This document shows, piece by piece, positions 44,827 through 53,626 of a stretch of 64,000 nucleotides of DNA; positions within the stretch are counted from its first letter, which is position 1, and each line of letters opens with the position of its first letter. Source of the DNA: Actinomycetes bacterium. Lineage in GTDB: Bacteria > Actinomycetota > Acidimicrobiia > Acidimicrobiales > Ilumatobacteraceae. Under the pieces are notes generated by a model. It did not search any database. It had not been told where the DNA came from and worked only from the letters and a program-made list of their open reading frames with translations. The stretch covers positions 1 to 64,000 of the forward strand of contig JANXUF010000045.1 in the NCBI GenBank assembly GCA_025356335.1. Direction: 5' to 3'. The position numbers and the translations under genes were made by a program.

Positions 44827-44927
44827 CCCGAGTGTCGTCGCAGCACCCGAGTGTCGTCGCAGCATCCGAGTGTGCTGACACCCGTAGCGGTCGCTACCGC
44901 ACTCGGGTGCTGCCATCGCACTCGGGT
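44827..44927 (-). repeat. Dispersed intergenic repeat, copy B
   Basis: Read on the minus strand this copies the block at 11623-11706 with few changes: an ACCCGAGTGCGGTAGCGACC start, GCTACGGGTGTCAG, then the 19-bp ACACTCGGGTGCTGCGACG unit in tandem. One more half-site (CACTCGGGTT, plus strand, to about 44927) extends it. It again lies in an intergenic gap after a gene end. Confidence 0.85.
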
Positions 44928-44992
44928 TCGGGCGGCAGACGTTGGCGATGCACTGATGTATCGCCGGGATGGTCGTGAGGAATACTTGACGG

Positions 44993-45547
44993 GTGACGGA
45001 CGTGACCGGTGCAAACGAAGCACATCGTTCGCCGCCGACGCAGCGGCTGGCGGCACCGGGTGAACAGTCGGTCGCATGGCGGACGACTGCGGTCATCTTC
45101 CTGTGCGCCGGCGCCTTCATCGCAGTGTTGACGGCGATCCAGCTGATGGCAGCGTCACCTCCACCGACTCCCAGGATCGTGGCAGCGGCGTTGGCGGCGC
45201 TTGTGCTCCTCGGTTCGGGATTGGCGCTGCTGCGTTCCGCTCGTTGGTCCCGATGGGTGGCGATGATGCTGCTGCCTGCCGCTGCCATCGGCCTGACCCT
45301 CGCAGCGATCCGATCGTCCGACCGGCCGTCGCGCACGGTGGGGGATACGACGCCGGTCGTATGGATGGGAACGGTGATCGTCGCCAGCGGCGCGCTCGCC
45401 CTGCTCGTCACGCTTGCACGCTCGCCGCAGCCGAACAGCGCAGGCGCGGGATGGTACGCCGATCCCGCTGACGACGATCGTTGGCGCTACTGGAACGGAT
45501 CGCAGTGGACGGATTGGGTATCGCCATCATTCAGGGCGCGAACGTGA
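44993..45547 (+). CDS. DUF2510-domain membrane protein
   Basis: A 184-residue protein from a GTG start. Four hydrophobic helices (about 32-51, 58-77, 84-102, 119-136) are followed by a C-terminal DUF2510 motif, AGWYADPADDDRWRYWNGSQ, then WTDWVS. DUF2510 is a short Trp-rich module frequent in actinobacterial membrane proteins, with no established function. The stop lies where the histidine-phosphatase remnant begins. Confidence 0.85.
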   Translation: MTDVTGANEAHRSPPTQRLAAPGEQSVAWRTTAVIFLCAGAFIAVLTAIQLMAASPPPTPRIVAAALAALVLLGSGLALLRSARWSRWVAMMLLPAAAIGLTLAAIRSSDRPSRTVGDTTPVVWMGTVIVASGALALLVTLARSPQPNSAGAGWYADPADDDRWRYWNGSQWTDWVSPSFRART

Positions 45548-46100
45548 CCGAGGACAGGTTGGGCTCGACAGTGTCGTACGAAGCAGATCCAGATTTGACA
45601 GTGCTCGCCAGAGCGCAGGCGCGGGCTGTCGGAGAGCGGGTTGTCGACGTCGGATTCGACGACATCCTGCAAAGCCCGCGACGACGGGCGGTCGAAACAG
45701 CGTCGATCATGGCGGCAGTGACAGGTGTGGCGCCACGCAGAGCGTGCACGCAGAGCGTGCACGCCGACGACAGAACGCCGATTCCGCACGATCTGTCGAT
45801 GCGCTCCGAACAACTCAGCGCCTTCCTCGGTGCGTGCCTGCAGAAGAAGGCGATGACGGCGGCGCTGCGCTCGACCGCGCCGTCGCGCACTCGGCCACGT
45901 CGACGGGGCCGACCGGCCGATTCTCGTAGCGACACAATTTTGTCATCGCCTGGTTCGCGCCCAACGCAGTGGGGTGCGCGGCCGATGCGATGGGTCGACC
46001 TCGGCACGGACAACGGAGCGTTGAAAATCGTTCGCGACCAAGCTGATGCAGCGACTGATCGCTTTCAACGACACCTGGCACCTGACGACGTCGTGGCCCG
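45541..46100 (+). pseudogene. Histidine phosphatase (PGM-like) remnant
   Basis: Pieces of a phosphoglycerate-mutase-like histidine phosphatase appear in different frames: NVTEDRLGSTVSYEADPDLT, then RAQARAVGERVVDVGFDDIL, QSPRRRAVETASIM; later HNFVIAWFA (catalytic His region) one base out of frame; RWVDLGTDNGALKIVR; and finally LIAFNDTWHL in another frame. The N-terminal RHG catalytic motif is absent, being cut at the end of the DUF2510 gene. A 13-bp tandem duplication (ACGCAGAGCGTGC twice, near 45735-45760) disrupts the middle. At least two frameshifts plus 5' loss make this a genuine pseudogene rather than one sequencing error. Confidence 0.75.
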
Positions 46101-46174
46101 GACGCACCCGGGTGCCGGCAGTTGATCCCCGTTTGACAGACTGGCGATTCGCCGAGCCGACGAGAGGGGGCCAG

Positions 46175-48709
46175 TTGATCTATCTGTTCGAGGAGTGCGA
46201 GTTGGATGTGGGTCGGGTCGCGCTTCGACGGCAGGGGAGCGAGGCGCGGATCGAACCGCAGGTCTTCGATCTGCTCCGTTTTTTGATCGAGCGACGCGGC
46301 CAGGTGGTTCGCAAGGAGGAACTCCTCGACGGGGTGTGGGGCGACCGGTTCGTGAGCGAATCCGCGTTGACGACGCGAATCAAGTCGCTGCGCCAGGCAG
46401 TGGGCGACGATGGCAGCAGTCAGCGAGTTATTCGCACCGTTCATGGCAAAGGGTATGAGTTCATCGCCGATGTCCGGGTTGCGGATGAGCCGGCCACCGC
46501 TGATGGGGTGGCGCGTCCGGCGTGGGTCGCTCCGGCGGGTTCCGTCCTGCCCGTTGCATTGCATGTGCTGGTCGGTCGGGAGCGTCTGCTCGAACAGTTG
46601 CAGACGGACATGGCGACGAGTCGTCTGCTGACGTTGGTCGGAACGGGTGGTGTCGGCAAGACGTCGCTCGCCTTCGAGTTGGCGCGCCGGATCGCCGGCA
46701 ACTACCGCGACGGGGTGCATCTCGTGGAGTTGGTGACAGTGCTGGACGAGGACGCGACGTCGGAGGCCTTCGCCACTGCGCTCGATGTGTCCACCGCGTT
46801 GTCGACATCGATCGAGGAGGCGATCGTCGACGTGCTCCGAGTGCGGCGTGTGCTCGTCGTGCTCGACAACTGTGAACATCTCATCGAGCGCGTCGCTGCG
46901 TTGGTCGGGCGTATTCTCGGTGCGGCCCCGGAGGTCTCGATCCTGGCGACGAGCCGCGAGCCGCTGTCACTCCCCGGCGAACACGTGTGGGACGTCGAGC
47001 CACTTCCGACCGGTGACGTCGACGACACGACAGGCACCGGGTTGGCGTCGGTACCGGCCGTTGCCTTGTTCGTCGAGCGGGCCCGTGAGGCCGACCCGAC
47101 ATTCGAGCTGTCCGGCGCCACTGCCGCTGCAGTGCTCGAGATCTGCCGGCGACTCGATGGGATTCCGCTGGCCATCGAACTGGCGGCTTCGCTCGCACGG
47201 TCTGTCGATGTCACCGAAATCGCTGTTCGGCTCGATGAGCGCTTCACGCTGTTGAACGGCGTACGGCGCGGCGTCGACCCTCGCCACAGGACACTACGCG
47301 ACGTGATCAGTTGGTCCTACGACCTGCTCGACGACGACGAGCAGCGGCTGTTCGCCTCGCTGGCCGTGTTCGCCGGTCAATTCGATCTGGGCGTTGCCGA
47401 GTCGGTCTGTCGGGGCCAGGATGTGCTCGGCCTACTCACGCGGCTGACGCAGCGCTCGATGCTCGTCGTACGCCGATCGCCGTTGGGTGGCACGCGCTAC
47501 GAGATGTTGGAGACGCTTCGCGAATACGGCCGAAGTCGACTGGACGACGACCGGAGTGTGGAGCTGTTCGGAACGCATGCGCGTCAGTTCGCAGCGATCG
47601 CCCGCTCCGTCGCAGCGGACCTCGGTACCCCACAGGAAGGCACCGCAGTTCGGCGCGCCGACGGATCGTTCGCCGACCTCCGCGCCGCCCAACGATTCGC
47701 CTTCGAGGTGGAGGATTTCGACACCGGATTCGCGCTGGTCTGTGCAGCGCGCGAATACGCCATGCGCACGATGCGCTACGAGGTCTTCACCTGGGCGGCG
47801 TCGTGGTCACACCTGCCGGGCGGGGTAGGTCATCGCCTCCACCCGACGGTGATGGGGGTGCAGGCCTACGGAGCGTTTGTACGCGGCGAGTTCGAGTCGG
47901 CGCTGTCTCTGGCGTACGCAGCGAGAACCATCGAGGTAGCCCAGTCGCTCGCTCCATCCGGGTTGGTCGAACGAGTGCTGGCCAACGTGCTGAGCTCGAT
48001 CGGTGAGCTCGAGTCTGGCATGGTCGAGATGGCGCGTGTCGTCGAGGTTGCTGACGCATCGGGTGACAATTCGCGTCTCGCCCACGCGTGTTACATGCGG
48101 TCCGTTGGGGAGAGTTCGGTCGGCAACTTCGACGAGGCGAACCGTCTGATTCATCGCGCTCGCAAGGCCGCGCTGCTGACGGGCAGCCCGACTGATCTCG
48201 CCTCCGCATCGGTTGCCGAGGGCTTTGCGACGCGCGACGGCACGGCCGCATTGGAGGCCTTTGCGCTCGCCGATCGTCTTGCGCGCTCCGGCGGCAATCG
48301 CTGGATGAGCGCTTTCGCCCGCACGGAGGCCAGCGGTCTGCTGATACATCAGGGTCGCATCGGCGAGGCGTGCGATGGGCTCGCTGAGATGGTCGACGTC
48401 TGGTACCGCGCCGGCGAATGGGCCCAGCAATGGCACACGATGTCGCGGTGCCTGATCGCTCTCGATCGGATCGGACAGCTCGACGTGGCAGCGCAGGTGC
48501 TCGGGGCGATCGACTCGCACACCGCTATCGGCAGTCCTCCGGTGATGAGCACGCTTCGCGACCTCGCCCTGGAGACACGCGACTCCGTGGACGCTCAGTT
48601 GGGCGAGGATCGATCCGACGAGCAGCGGGCCGTCGGCGCCTCGTTGTCCATGACGACACTGGTCGAACGCACCCGCAGCGCCCTGCTCGGACGACCGATC
48701 GCCCCGTAG
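46175..48709 (+). CDS. AfsR/SARP-like regulator with NB-ARC ATPase
   Basis: An 844-residue regulator from a TTG start (MIYLFEECELDVGRVALRRQ) preceded by GAGAGGGGG four bases away. The ATG-initiated frame further upstream is part of the phosphatase remnant. Residues 1-95 form an OmpR-like winged helix (EPQVFDLLRFLIERRGQVVR, then GVWGDRFVSESALTTRIKSL). The NB-ARC/STAND ATPase follows, with P-loop LTLVGTGGVGKTSLAFELAR, Walker B VLVVLDNCEHL and GIPLAIELAASLA. The C-terminal half is TPR-like helical repeat. Such proteins switch on ligand-dependent oligomerisation. The target genes and ligand are unknown. Confidence 0.9.
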   Translation: MIYLFEECELDVGRVALRRQGSEARIEPQVFDLLRFLIERRGQVVRKEELLDGVWGDRFVSESALTTRIKSLRQAVGDDGSSQRVIRTVHGKGYEFIADVRVADEPATADGVARPAWVAPAGSVLPVALHVLVGRERLLEQLQTDMATSRLLTLVGTGGVGKTSLAFELARRIAGNYRDGVHLVELVTVLDEDATSEAFATALDVSTALSTSIEEAIVDVLRVRRVLVVLDNCEHLIERVAALVGRILGAAPEVSILATSREPLSLPGEHVWDVEPLPTGDVDDTTGTGLASVPAVALFVERAREADPTFELSGATAAAVLEICRRLDGIPLAIELAASLARSVDVTEIAVRLDERFTLLNGVRRGVDPRHRTLRDVISWSYDLLDDDEQRLFASLAVFAGQFDLGVAESVCRGQDVLGLLTRLTQRSMLVVRRSPLGGTRYEMLETLREYGRSRLDDDRSVELFGTHARQFAAIARSVAADLGTPQEGTAVRRADGSFADLRAAQRFAFEVEDFDTGFALVCAAREYAMRTMRYEVFTWAASWSHLPGGVGHRLHPTVMGVQAYGAFVRGEFESALSLAYAARTIEVAQSLAPSGLVERVLANVLSSIGELESGMVEMARVVEVADASGDNSRLAHACYMRSVGESSVGNFDEANRLIHRARKAALLTGSPTDLASASVAEGFATRDGTAALEAFALADRLARSGGNRWMSAFARTEASGLLIHQGRIGEACDGLAEMVDVWYRAGEWAQQWHTMSRCLIALDRIGQLDVAAQVLGAIDSHTAIGSPPVMSTLRDLALETRDSVDAQLGEDRSDEQRAVGASLSMTTLVERTRSALLGRPIAP

Positions 48710-49981
48710 TCAGTCGTGCAGGAGTTGACGTGCGCCCGCGCCCGTGTCGACGTGGCGAGTTCGGCGGTCGAGGTGGGCGTGGAGATGGCTGACGAGTTCT
48801 GCGGCATCGGAACCGACGCCGTCGATGAAGCTCGACTTGCGTCGCCTCATGAACGGCATACCCATCAGATACAAGCCGTCCAACGCGCAGACGCCTCCGT
48901 CGTGCTCGACGCGGTTGCGGTGATCGAACGCCGCCCGGTCGAGCCACCGGTAGGTCGGTCGGTAGCCGGTCGCCCACACCACGGTCTCGAACCGGGCGAG
49001 GTCGAGTTCGGTCGGCGCCGTCCCGAAGTTCGTCGGCTGTGGTTCCATCGGTGGCGGTATCGCCTCGTCGAGACCGTGAGCGGAGGCGAAGTCGTCGATC
49101 CTCGTCAACTGGCGCCGCTGTTTGAGATCGGCACTGGCGACGACGTTGGCAAGCGCACCTGAGCACTGAGACTTCTCGCCGTTGACGCCCATCACCTTGC
49201 CGACGATGCTGACGCCCCTGGCGACCAGCGTGTTGAGGTCGAGCTGGCGACGATCGGGACTGCCGACGAGTTGCAACGATGGCAGGCGCCGAGCTCTGAC
49301 GATGTCGTCGACCTCGTCGTAGCGTTCATCGAGCTGGCCGATGGCATCCATCCACCAGTGGATGTCGCGACCGCGGTAGGTCCGCGGCAGCCGCACATGA
49401 TCGCCGACGGCCAGCGTCGTCGCCCGTCCGCTTCGCTGCAGTTCGTCGGCGATCTGCGCTCCGGAGGCCGACGCGCCGACGACGAGCACCTCACCGTCGC
49501 CGAACTGTCGAGGATTGCGGTACTGCAACGCCGTCAGCTGGCGGATCCGCAGTGGCAGCTCGGCGGCGAGCGACGGCACGCGCGGCTCGCTCGACGAGCC
49601 GGTTGCGGCGACAACGACATCGCATCGCCAGACACCCTGATCCGTCACGACATCGAATCCGGGGTGGCGTGCCCGTACCTGCTCGACCGTCACGTGACAA
49701 CGGATCGGCGCGGCGGAACGGCGGCTGTACCGCTCGAGAAATTCGATCGTCTCGAGGTTGGTCATGAAGCCGTCCGGGTCGGGCCCGACGTAGCGGTATC
49801 CGGGGAGACGACTCATCCAATTGGGGGTCAGCAGCCGCAGCGAATCCCACCGCTCGACGCGCCATGACTGCGCCACCTCCCCCCGATCGAGCACGACGTG
49901 GTCGATCGACCGGTTGGTCAGGTGGTGGCTCATCGCCAGCCCGGCCTGTCCGGCACCGATGACCACCACGCTCGTTCTCAT
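48710..49981 (-). CDS. Flavin-containing monooxygenase (FMO/CzcO-like)
   Basis: A 423-residue flavoprotein. The ATG at 49981 places the FAD GxGxxG motif at the N terminus (VVVIGAGQAGLAMSHHL). The NADPH-binding motif is VLVVGASASGAQIADEL and the C-terminal ATG motif is VVWATGYRPTYRWLDRAAF. Family members hydroxylate nitrogen or sulfur atoms or act as Baeyer-Villiger-like oxidases; the CzcO-like subgroup is annotated as potassium/cation-linked without biochemistry. It is downstream of OsmC on the same strand and its stop directly abuts the convergent AfsR-like gene. Confidence 0.9.
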   Translation of the reverse strand: MRTSVVVIGAGQAGLAMSHHLTNRSIDHVVLDRGEVAQSWRVERWDSLRLLTPNWMSRLPGYRYVGPDPDGFMTNLETIEFLERYSRRSAAPIRCHVTVEQVRARHPGFDVVTDQGVWRCDVVVAATGSSSEPRVPSLAAELPLRIRQLTALQYRNPRQFGDGEVLVVGASASGAQIADELQRSGRATTLAVGDHVRLPRTYRGRDIHWWMDAIGQLDERYDEVDDIVRARRLPSLQLVGSPDRRQLDLNTLVARGVSIVGKVMGVNGEKSQCSGALANVVASADLKQRRQLTRIDDFASAHGLDEAIPPPMEPQPTNFGTAPTELDLARFETVVWATGYRPTYRWLDRAAFDHRNRVEHDGGVCALDGLYLMGMPFMRRRKSSFIDGVGSDAAELVSHLHAHLDRRTRHVDTGAGARQLLHD

Positions 49982-49990
49982 CGGGCTCCT

Positions 49991-50026
49991 TTCAGGCAAC
50001 CGTTCACGCAACCGTTCAGGCAACCG
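49991..50026 (+). repeat. Three 12-bp tandem units at OsmC 3' end
   Basis: TTCAGGCAACCG, TTCACGCAACCG and TTCAGGCAACCG follow each other. The OsmC stop codon lies in the rightmost unit and, because the unit is 12 bp, the same stop repeats in frame in the others. The duplication therefore lengthens the spacer to the monooxygenase without changing OsmC. Confidence 0.85.
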
Positions 50027-50579
50027 TGACCTGGATCGTCGTCGGGTTGGCGAGGATGTCGAAGACGGCTGACCGCTTCTGCGACTGGGCGACGATCGCT
50101 TCGATGTCGGCGCGTGATGCGTCGGCGTCGATCGTGTAGACCACCTTGATCGTGTCGAAGCCGTTACGCACATCAGCGTCGATGCCGAGGATCCCCTGCA
50201 GATCCATGGTTCCTTCGATCGTTGCGGTGACCGAGCGAAGTTGCGTGCCCCGATGAGAGGCGACGGTCGCAACGCCGGCGGTGAGGCACGACGCCAACGC
50301 CGCGAGGACGATCTCGGGAGGCGCGGCGCCGTTGTCCTGCGAGGCGAATACCTGCGGATGGTCCGCTTCGATCGTGTGCACGACGCGGTGCATGTTGTCC
50401 TGGCCGAGACCGAAGAAGTCGGTGATCGTCGTACTGCTGTGCGTGCCACTCACCCAGTGATTGCTGGCACGCCAGGTGAACTGTGCTGCGCCCGGCGCAT
50501 CCGTGAGCGCCTGCCGAGCGCCACGAAGCGCTTCGATGTTGACGCCATTGTCAACGGCGGGTGATTCGGTATCGGTCAT
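50016..50579 (-). CDS. OsmC-family protein
   Basis: A 187-residue OsmC/Ohr-like protein. The start at 50579 has GGAGG at optimal spacing; a longer in-frame version is possible but lacks one. Conserved blocks are FTWRASNHWVSGTHSSTTIT, AAPPEIVLAALASCLTAGVA and the C-terminal DILANPTTIQVTVA. One of the two redox cysteines is visible (LASCLTAG); the second expected position, in the N-terminal half, has no Cys. It may therefore be an OsmC homologue without full peroxidase activity. It is co-directional with the flavin monooxygenase downstream. Confidence 0.88.
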   Translation of the reverse strand: MTDTESPAVDNGVNIEALRGARQALTDAPGAAQFTWRASNHWVSGTHSSTTITDFFGLGQDNMHRVVHTIEADHPQVFASQDNGAAPPEIVLAALASCLTAGVATVASHRGTQLRSVTATIEGTMDLQGILGIDADVRNGFDTIKVVYTIDADASRADIEAIVAQSQKRSAVFDILANPTTIQVTVA

Positions 50580-50748
50580 GGTTTCCTCCGTATGGGCCCG
50601 TTCGGGCGTTGATAACTGCCGACCACTGTGTGCTCTCGGCGTGGAGGAAGTCATGGAGAACGTCTGACGACTTGCTGATCACTGCCAGCGTGGAATCTTC
50701 AGACGAAGTTCATGACCTCGTGGGTGCTGCTGTCGGATGCTGTTGCCC

Positions 50749-51585
50749 ATGAACACGCACCACGACTCCGCCCTGGCACCGCCTCACTATGAGGCCGAGC
50801 CGAGCGACTGGACCCTCGTCGACCAGGGGTGGGGACATCATGCGGTCGACTTCGCCACGTTGAGCGAGCCGGGTAACTGTCGTGAGTACGTCTCCATGCA
50901 CCATCGTCTCGGGATCGACGCAGGTGATCGGGTGCTCGACGTCGCCTGCGGCTCAGGGCTGGCGCTGGAGTTGGCGCGTGTGCGCGGCGCAGAGTGCTCC
51001 GGAATCGATGCGTCGCCGCGTCTGATCGCCATTGCCCTTGACCGCAATCACGGCGCAGACATTCGGGTCGGTGACATGCTCGCGCTGCCGTGGCGGGACA
51101 GCAGTTTCGACATCGTCACCAGCTTTCGCGGCGTGTGGGGGACGACGCCCGGCGCCGTCGGCGAGATCTACCGAGTGCTCGTTCCCGGTGGACGCGTCGG
51201 CATCACCGTGTGGGGTCACATCAAGCAGTCCTCCGGGGCGTGGGCGTTGAGGCCGCTGGCGATGGCCGCCGCCCAGAAGGTCGCCAACCAGGCAGCGATG
51301 GTGTCGCTCGGCCGCCAGGGTGCCGGCGAGGAACTGCTCGCCCGCTACGGCTTCGTCGACATCGAGCGGACCACCATCCCGTGCTCGTGGGAGTTCGCCG
51401 ATCCGCTGTCCTTCGCCCGCGCCATCGCTTCGACAGGTCCAGCCTACGAAGCGATCGAGCACGTCGGGCAGGACGCATTCCTCGACTTCGCCGTCGAACA
51501 GGCTCGTGCGCAGCTCCGCGTCGGTCTCCCGCTGCGAGCGACCATCGACGTCGTCGGCTACATCGCCAACAAGCCGGCGGCCTGA
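50749..51585 (+). CDS. Class I SAM-dependent methyltransferase
   Basis: A 278-residue methyltransferase. ATG 50749 (MNTHHDSALAPPHYEAEPSD) is taken; an upstream in-frame ATG at 50737 adds four residues. The SAM-binding motif I is RVLDVACGSGLALELARVRG, motif II ADIRVGDMLALPWRDSSFDI and the motif IV/V region YRVLVPGGRVGITVWG. The family resembles ubiquinone/menaquinone-type small-molecule methyltransferases. The substrate is not evident. Upstream lies the OsmC promoter region, divergent. Confidence 0.9.
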   Translation: MNTHHDSALAPPHYEAEPSDWTLVDQGWGHHAVDFATLSEPGNCREYVSMHHRLGIDAGDRVLDVACGSGLALELARVRGAECSGIDASPRLIAIALDRNHGADIRVGDMLALPWRDSSFDIVTSFRGVWGTTPGAVGEIYRVLVPGGRVGITVWGHIKQSSGAWALRPLAMAAAQKVANQAAMVSLGRQGAGEELLARYGFVDIERTTIPCSWEFADPLSFARAIASTGPAYEAIEHVGQDAFLDFAVEQARAQLRVGLPLRATIDVVGYIANKPAA

Positions 51586-51637
51586 TGCCGGCGGTGTCTC
51601 GGGAGTGCTCGGGCCCACACGTCGTGAAAGGCTGAGG

Positions 51638-51859
51638 ATGTGGATGTGGAGACGACCGTGCGGCGATCGACTGGCCGCGACGAGCAGTCGCCTCGTCGCC
51701 GAAGAGCATCAGCCGCTGGTCTTCGAACTGCCGCTTGGCGACGGGCAGCGAGCTGCCGCGAAGGTGATCGATGCTGCGCTCGTCGCCGCCGATACGACCG
51801 GCCGGCCGGAGTGGCACAGGGTCCTGCGCTCGTTTGTCAGCGACACCGCTGTCGGTTGA
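51638..51859 (+). CDS. Small protein of unknown function
   Basis: A possible 73-residue protein starting MWMWRRPCGDRLAATSSRLV and ending HRVLRSFVSDTAVG. I do not recognise it. The middle (EEHQPLVFELPLGDGQRAAA, then KVIDAALVAADTTG) looks protein-like, and a weak GAGG lies before the ATG. It is the only candidate in the short gap between the methyltransferase and the convergent AlkB-like gene. Confidence 0.4.
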   Translation: MWMWRRPCGDRLAATSSRLVAEEHQPLVFELPLGDGQRAAAKVIDAALVAADTTGRPEWHRVLRSFVSDTAVG

Positions 51860-51865
51860 ACGCCT

Positions 51866-52666
51866 CTACGGCAGGCCCGTCTCCCTCAGAGTGATGCTCA
51901 GCCTGCCAGGCGGCAGATCGAGCCAGCCTGGCGTGGTGCCGCGAGCCACCTTCGGGACGCCGTGATAGATGCGGCGGTTGACGCCACCGAAAACGAGGAG
52001 GTCGCCGGATCGCAGTTCGACGTCCGTGAACGGTCCCGTGCGCCGATCGACGCCGGCCATGCGGAACGTGCATGTGTCGCCGAGGCTGATCGTCACGACC
52101 GGAGCATCCGAGGGCTCTTCGCCATCCTGATGCAGTCCGAGGCGTGCGTCGGGTGCGTAGAAGTTGACGATCGCTGCGTCCGGCCCGTAGGCGACATCGC
52201 CTGCCATCCCGGCAACGGCGACAGCTCGGCATGCGAGCTCGACAAGGCCGGACGGCATCGGTTTGACGGGAGCATGGTCGGTGTCGTCGGCCGTGCGCGA
52301 GTAGGCATACGGCTGCCAGTGCCAACCGAGACACACGGATTGCACGGACATCACATGACCGGTGGGCACGCGTGGGTGGCGCAGGCCCGCCGGGGGAATC
52401 GCCCACTGGCGGAACTGCTCGACGAGTTCCTGCTGCTCGGCCGCATCCAGCCAACCGCTGATGTGCACGACGTCAGCAAGCGGACGGTGCAGACGCTGCG
52501 CGTTCCCGTCGACCACTGTGGGCTGATTCGCGGCGAGGCCGAGTGACAGTTGACCCGTCGGCGTGCTGCCAGACGCGGGAAGCGTCGTCGGGACGCCGCC
52601 GAGCCTGCTGCTCCGCATGCGGCTGCGTGCGGACGGGAGTCGAACGTCGATACCGCTCATCGACAT
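51866..52666 (-). CDS. AlkB-like 2-oxoglutarate/Fe(II) dioxygenase
   Basis: A 266-residue AlkB homologue. Iron ligands are His-x-Asp in NFYAPDARLGLHQDGEEP and the distal His in NRRIYHGVPKVA. The 2-oxoglutarate Arg lies in PPGRLSITLRETG. The nucleotide-recognition lid region includes GWHWQPYAYSRTADDTD. This is closer to E. coli AlkB (direct repair of N1-methyladenine and N3-methylcytosine) than the homologue at 18020. The start (52660 or 52666) overlaps the upstream gene by about ten bases, so the two are translationally coupled. Confidence 0.88.
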   Translation of the reverse strand: MSMSGIDVRLPSARSRMRSSRLGGVPTTLPASGSTPTGQLSLGLAANQPTVVDGNAQRLHRPLADVVHISGWLDAAEQQELVEQFRQWAIPPAGLRHPRVPTGHVMSVQSVCLGWHWQPYAYSRTADDTDHAPVKPMPSGLVELACRAVAVAGMAGDVAYGPDAAIVNFYAPDARLGLHQDGEEPSDAPVVTISLGDTCTFRMAGVDRRTGPFTDVELRSGDLLVFGGVNRRIYHGVPKVARGTTPGWLDLPPGRLSITLRETGLP

Positions 52667-53352
52667 TCGCCGGAGCAGCAAAGTGAGCCAGCGGAGTGTG
52701 AGCTCACGACGGCCGCCGTCGGGTGCATCGTCGGACGAAACCCGTGCCGAAGTGCGTCGACGGACAGCGGGGGAGTGAGCACCTCGACCGATCCGCAGGT
52801 CGACCGATCGAGTGGCGAGGACCATCCGTCGAACGCGAAGCGCAGCGTCGATGCACCGAGGAGAACACGCGCCTCTCCGGCGGTGCCGAGGATGACCGTA
52901 CCGTCGGGGCGTTCGTCGATGGGAGAGCGCCACGTGATCCGATCCGGGCGGCGCTCCACACCGCGACCACGACGGAGCCGTTGTGTTGCGAGTGCCCGGT
53001 TGATCTCCATCGCCCGCATCGTCCGACCGCTGGTTCCGGCAGTGTCGGCGGCGGCAACAGCGTCACGATAGGAGTGGTAGTCGTTCCGTCTGCAGAACGC
53101 GCACGGACGATGCCCGGCGGCGAGAGCGACGGCGTCGTCGAGGAAGAACAGGGGCGTCCAACGGTGCGGCGCGTCGAGCGGGTGCTTCCAGTCGCGGAAC
53201 TCGGTGGCGCACGTGATCCACAGGTTGCCGGCATCGTGGCGGACGATCCGCCGCGACTCGTCGACGAGGCATCCGCGATTGCCCGTGAACATGCCGCGGT
53301 CGGGCGAGATGCGCAGATCTCCCCACGGATCGACCCGATTGCAACGCGACAT
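52657..53352 (-). CDS. Conserved actinobacterial protein coupled to AlkB
   Basis: A 231-residue soluble protein. I recognise the sequence type as widespread in actinobacteria but know no function. Conserved-looking blocks are MSRCNRVDPWGDLRISPDRG, GCLVDESRRIVRHDAGNLWI, DAPHRWTPLFFLDDAVALAA and a CxxC element (GHRPCAFCRRNDYHSYRDAV). The pattern suggests a compact metal- or nucleic-acid-binding enzyme. Its 3' end overlaps the AlkB-like start, so the partner role could be in alkylation-damage handling (inference). The final residues are Ser/Cys-rich (HSAGSLCCSGECR). Confidence 0.7.
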   Translation of the reverse strand: MSRCNRVDPWGDLRISPDRGMFTGNRGCLVDESRRIVRHDAGNLWITCATEFRDWKHPLDAPHRWTPLFFLDDAVALAAGHRPCAFCRRNDYHSYRDAVAAADTAGTSGRTMRAMEINRALATQRLRRGRGVERRPDRITWRSPIDERPDGTVILGTAGEARVLLGASTLRFAFDGWSSPLDRSTCGSVEVLTPPLSVDALRHGFRPTMHPTAAVVSSHSAGSLCCSGECR

Positions 53353-53626
53353 GAAACCAGTATCACCGAGTGGTGTGGATCACGTTGGCGGAAATCGGAC
53401 ACCGACGTCGAGCCCTTCCCCTGTTCCAACCCACTCATGGGAAATCTCACTTTCGGTGTGCTGTCGAAGCTCGGCGGTCGAGCTGACTTGATGATGTCCG
53501 CCCGCAGCAGAAAGCGCGTCGGTCGCACCAGTCAGTGATCTCGATGACAATTGTCAGGACGGCTGGGCCGGTCGGCGCAGCGTTTGTGACGAAGTGCCCT
53601 GGCTCAGAGCGGGTTCATCTAGGCAC

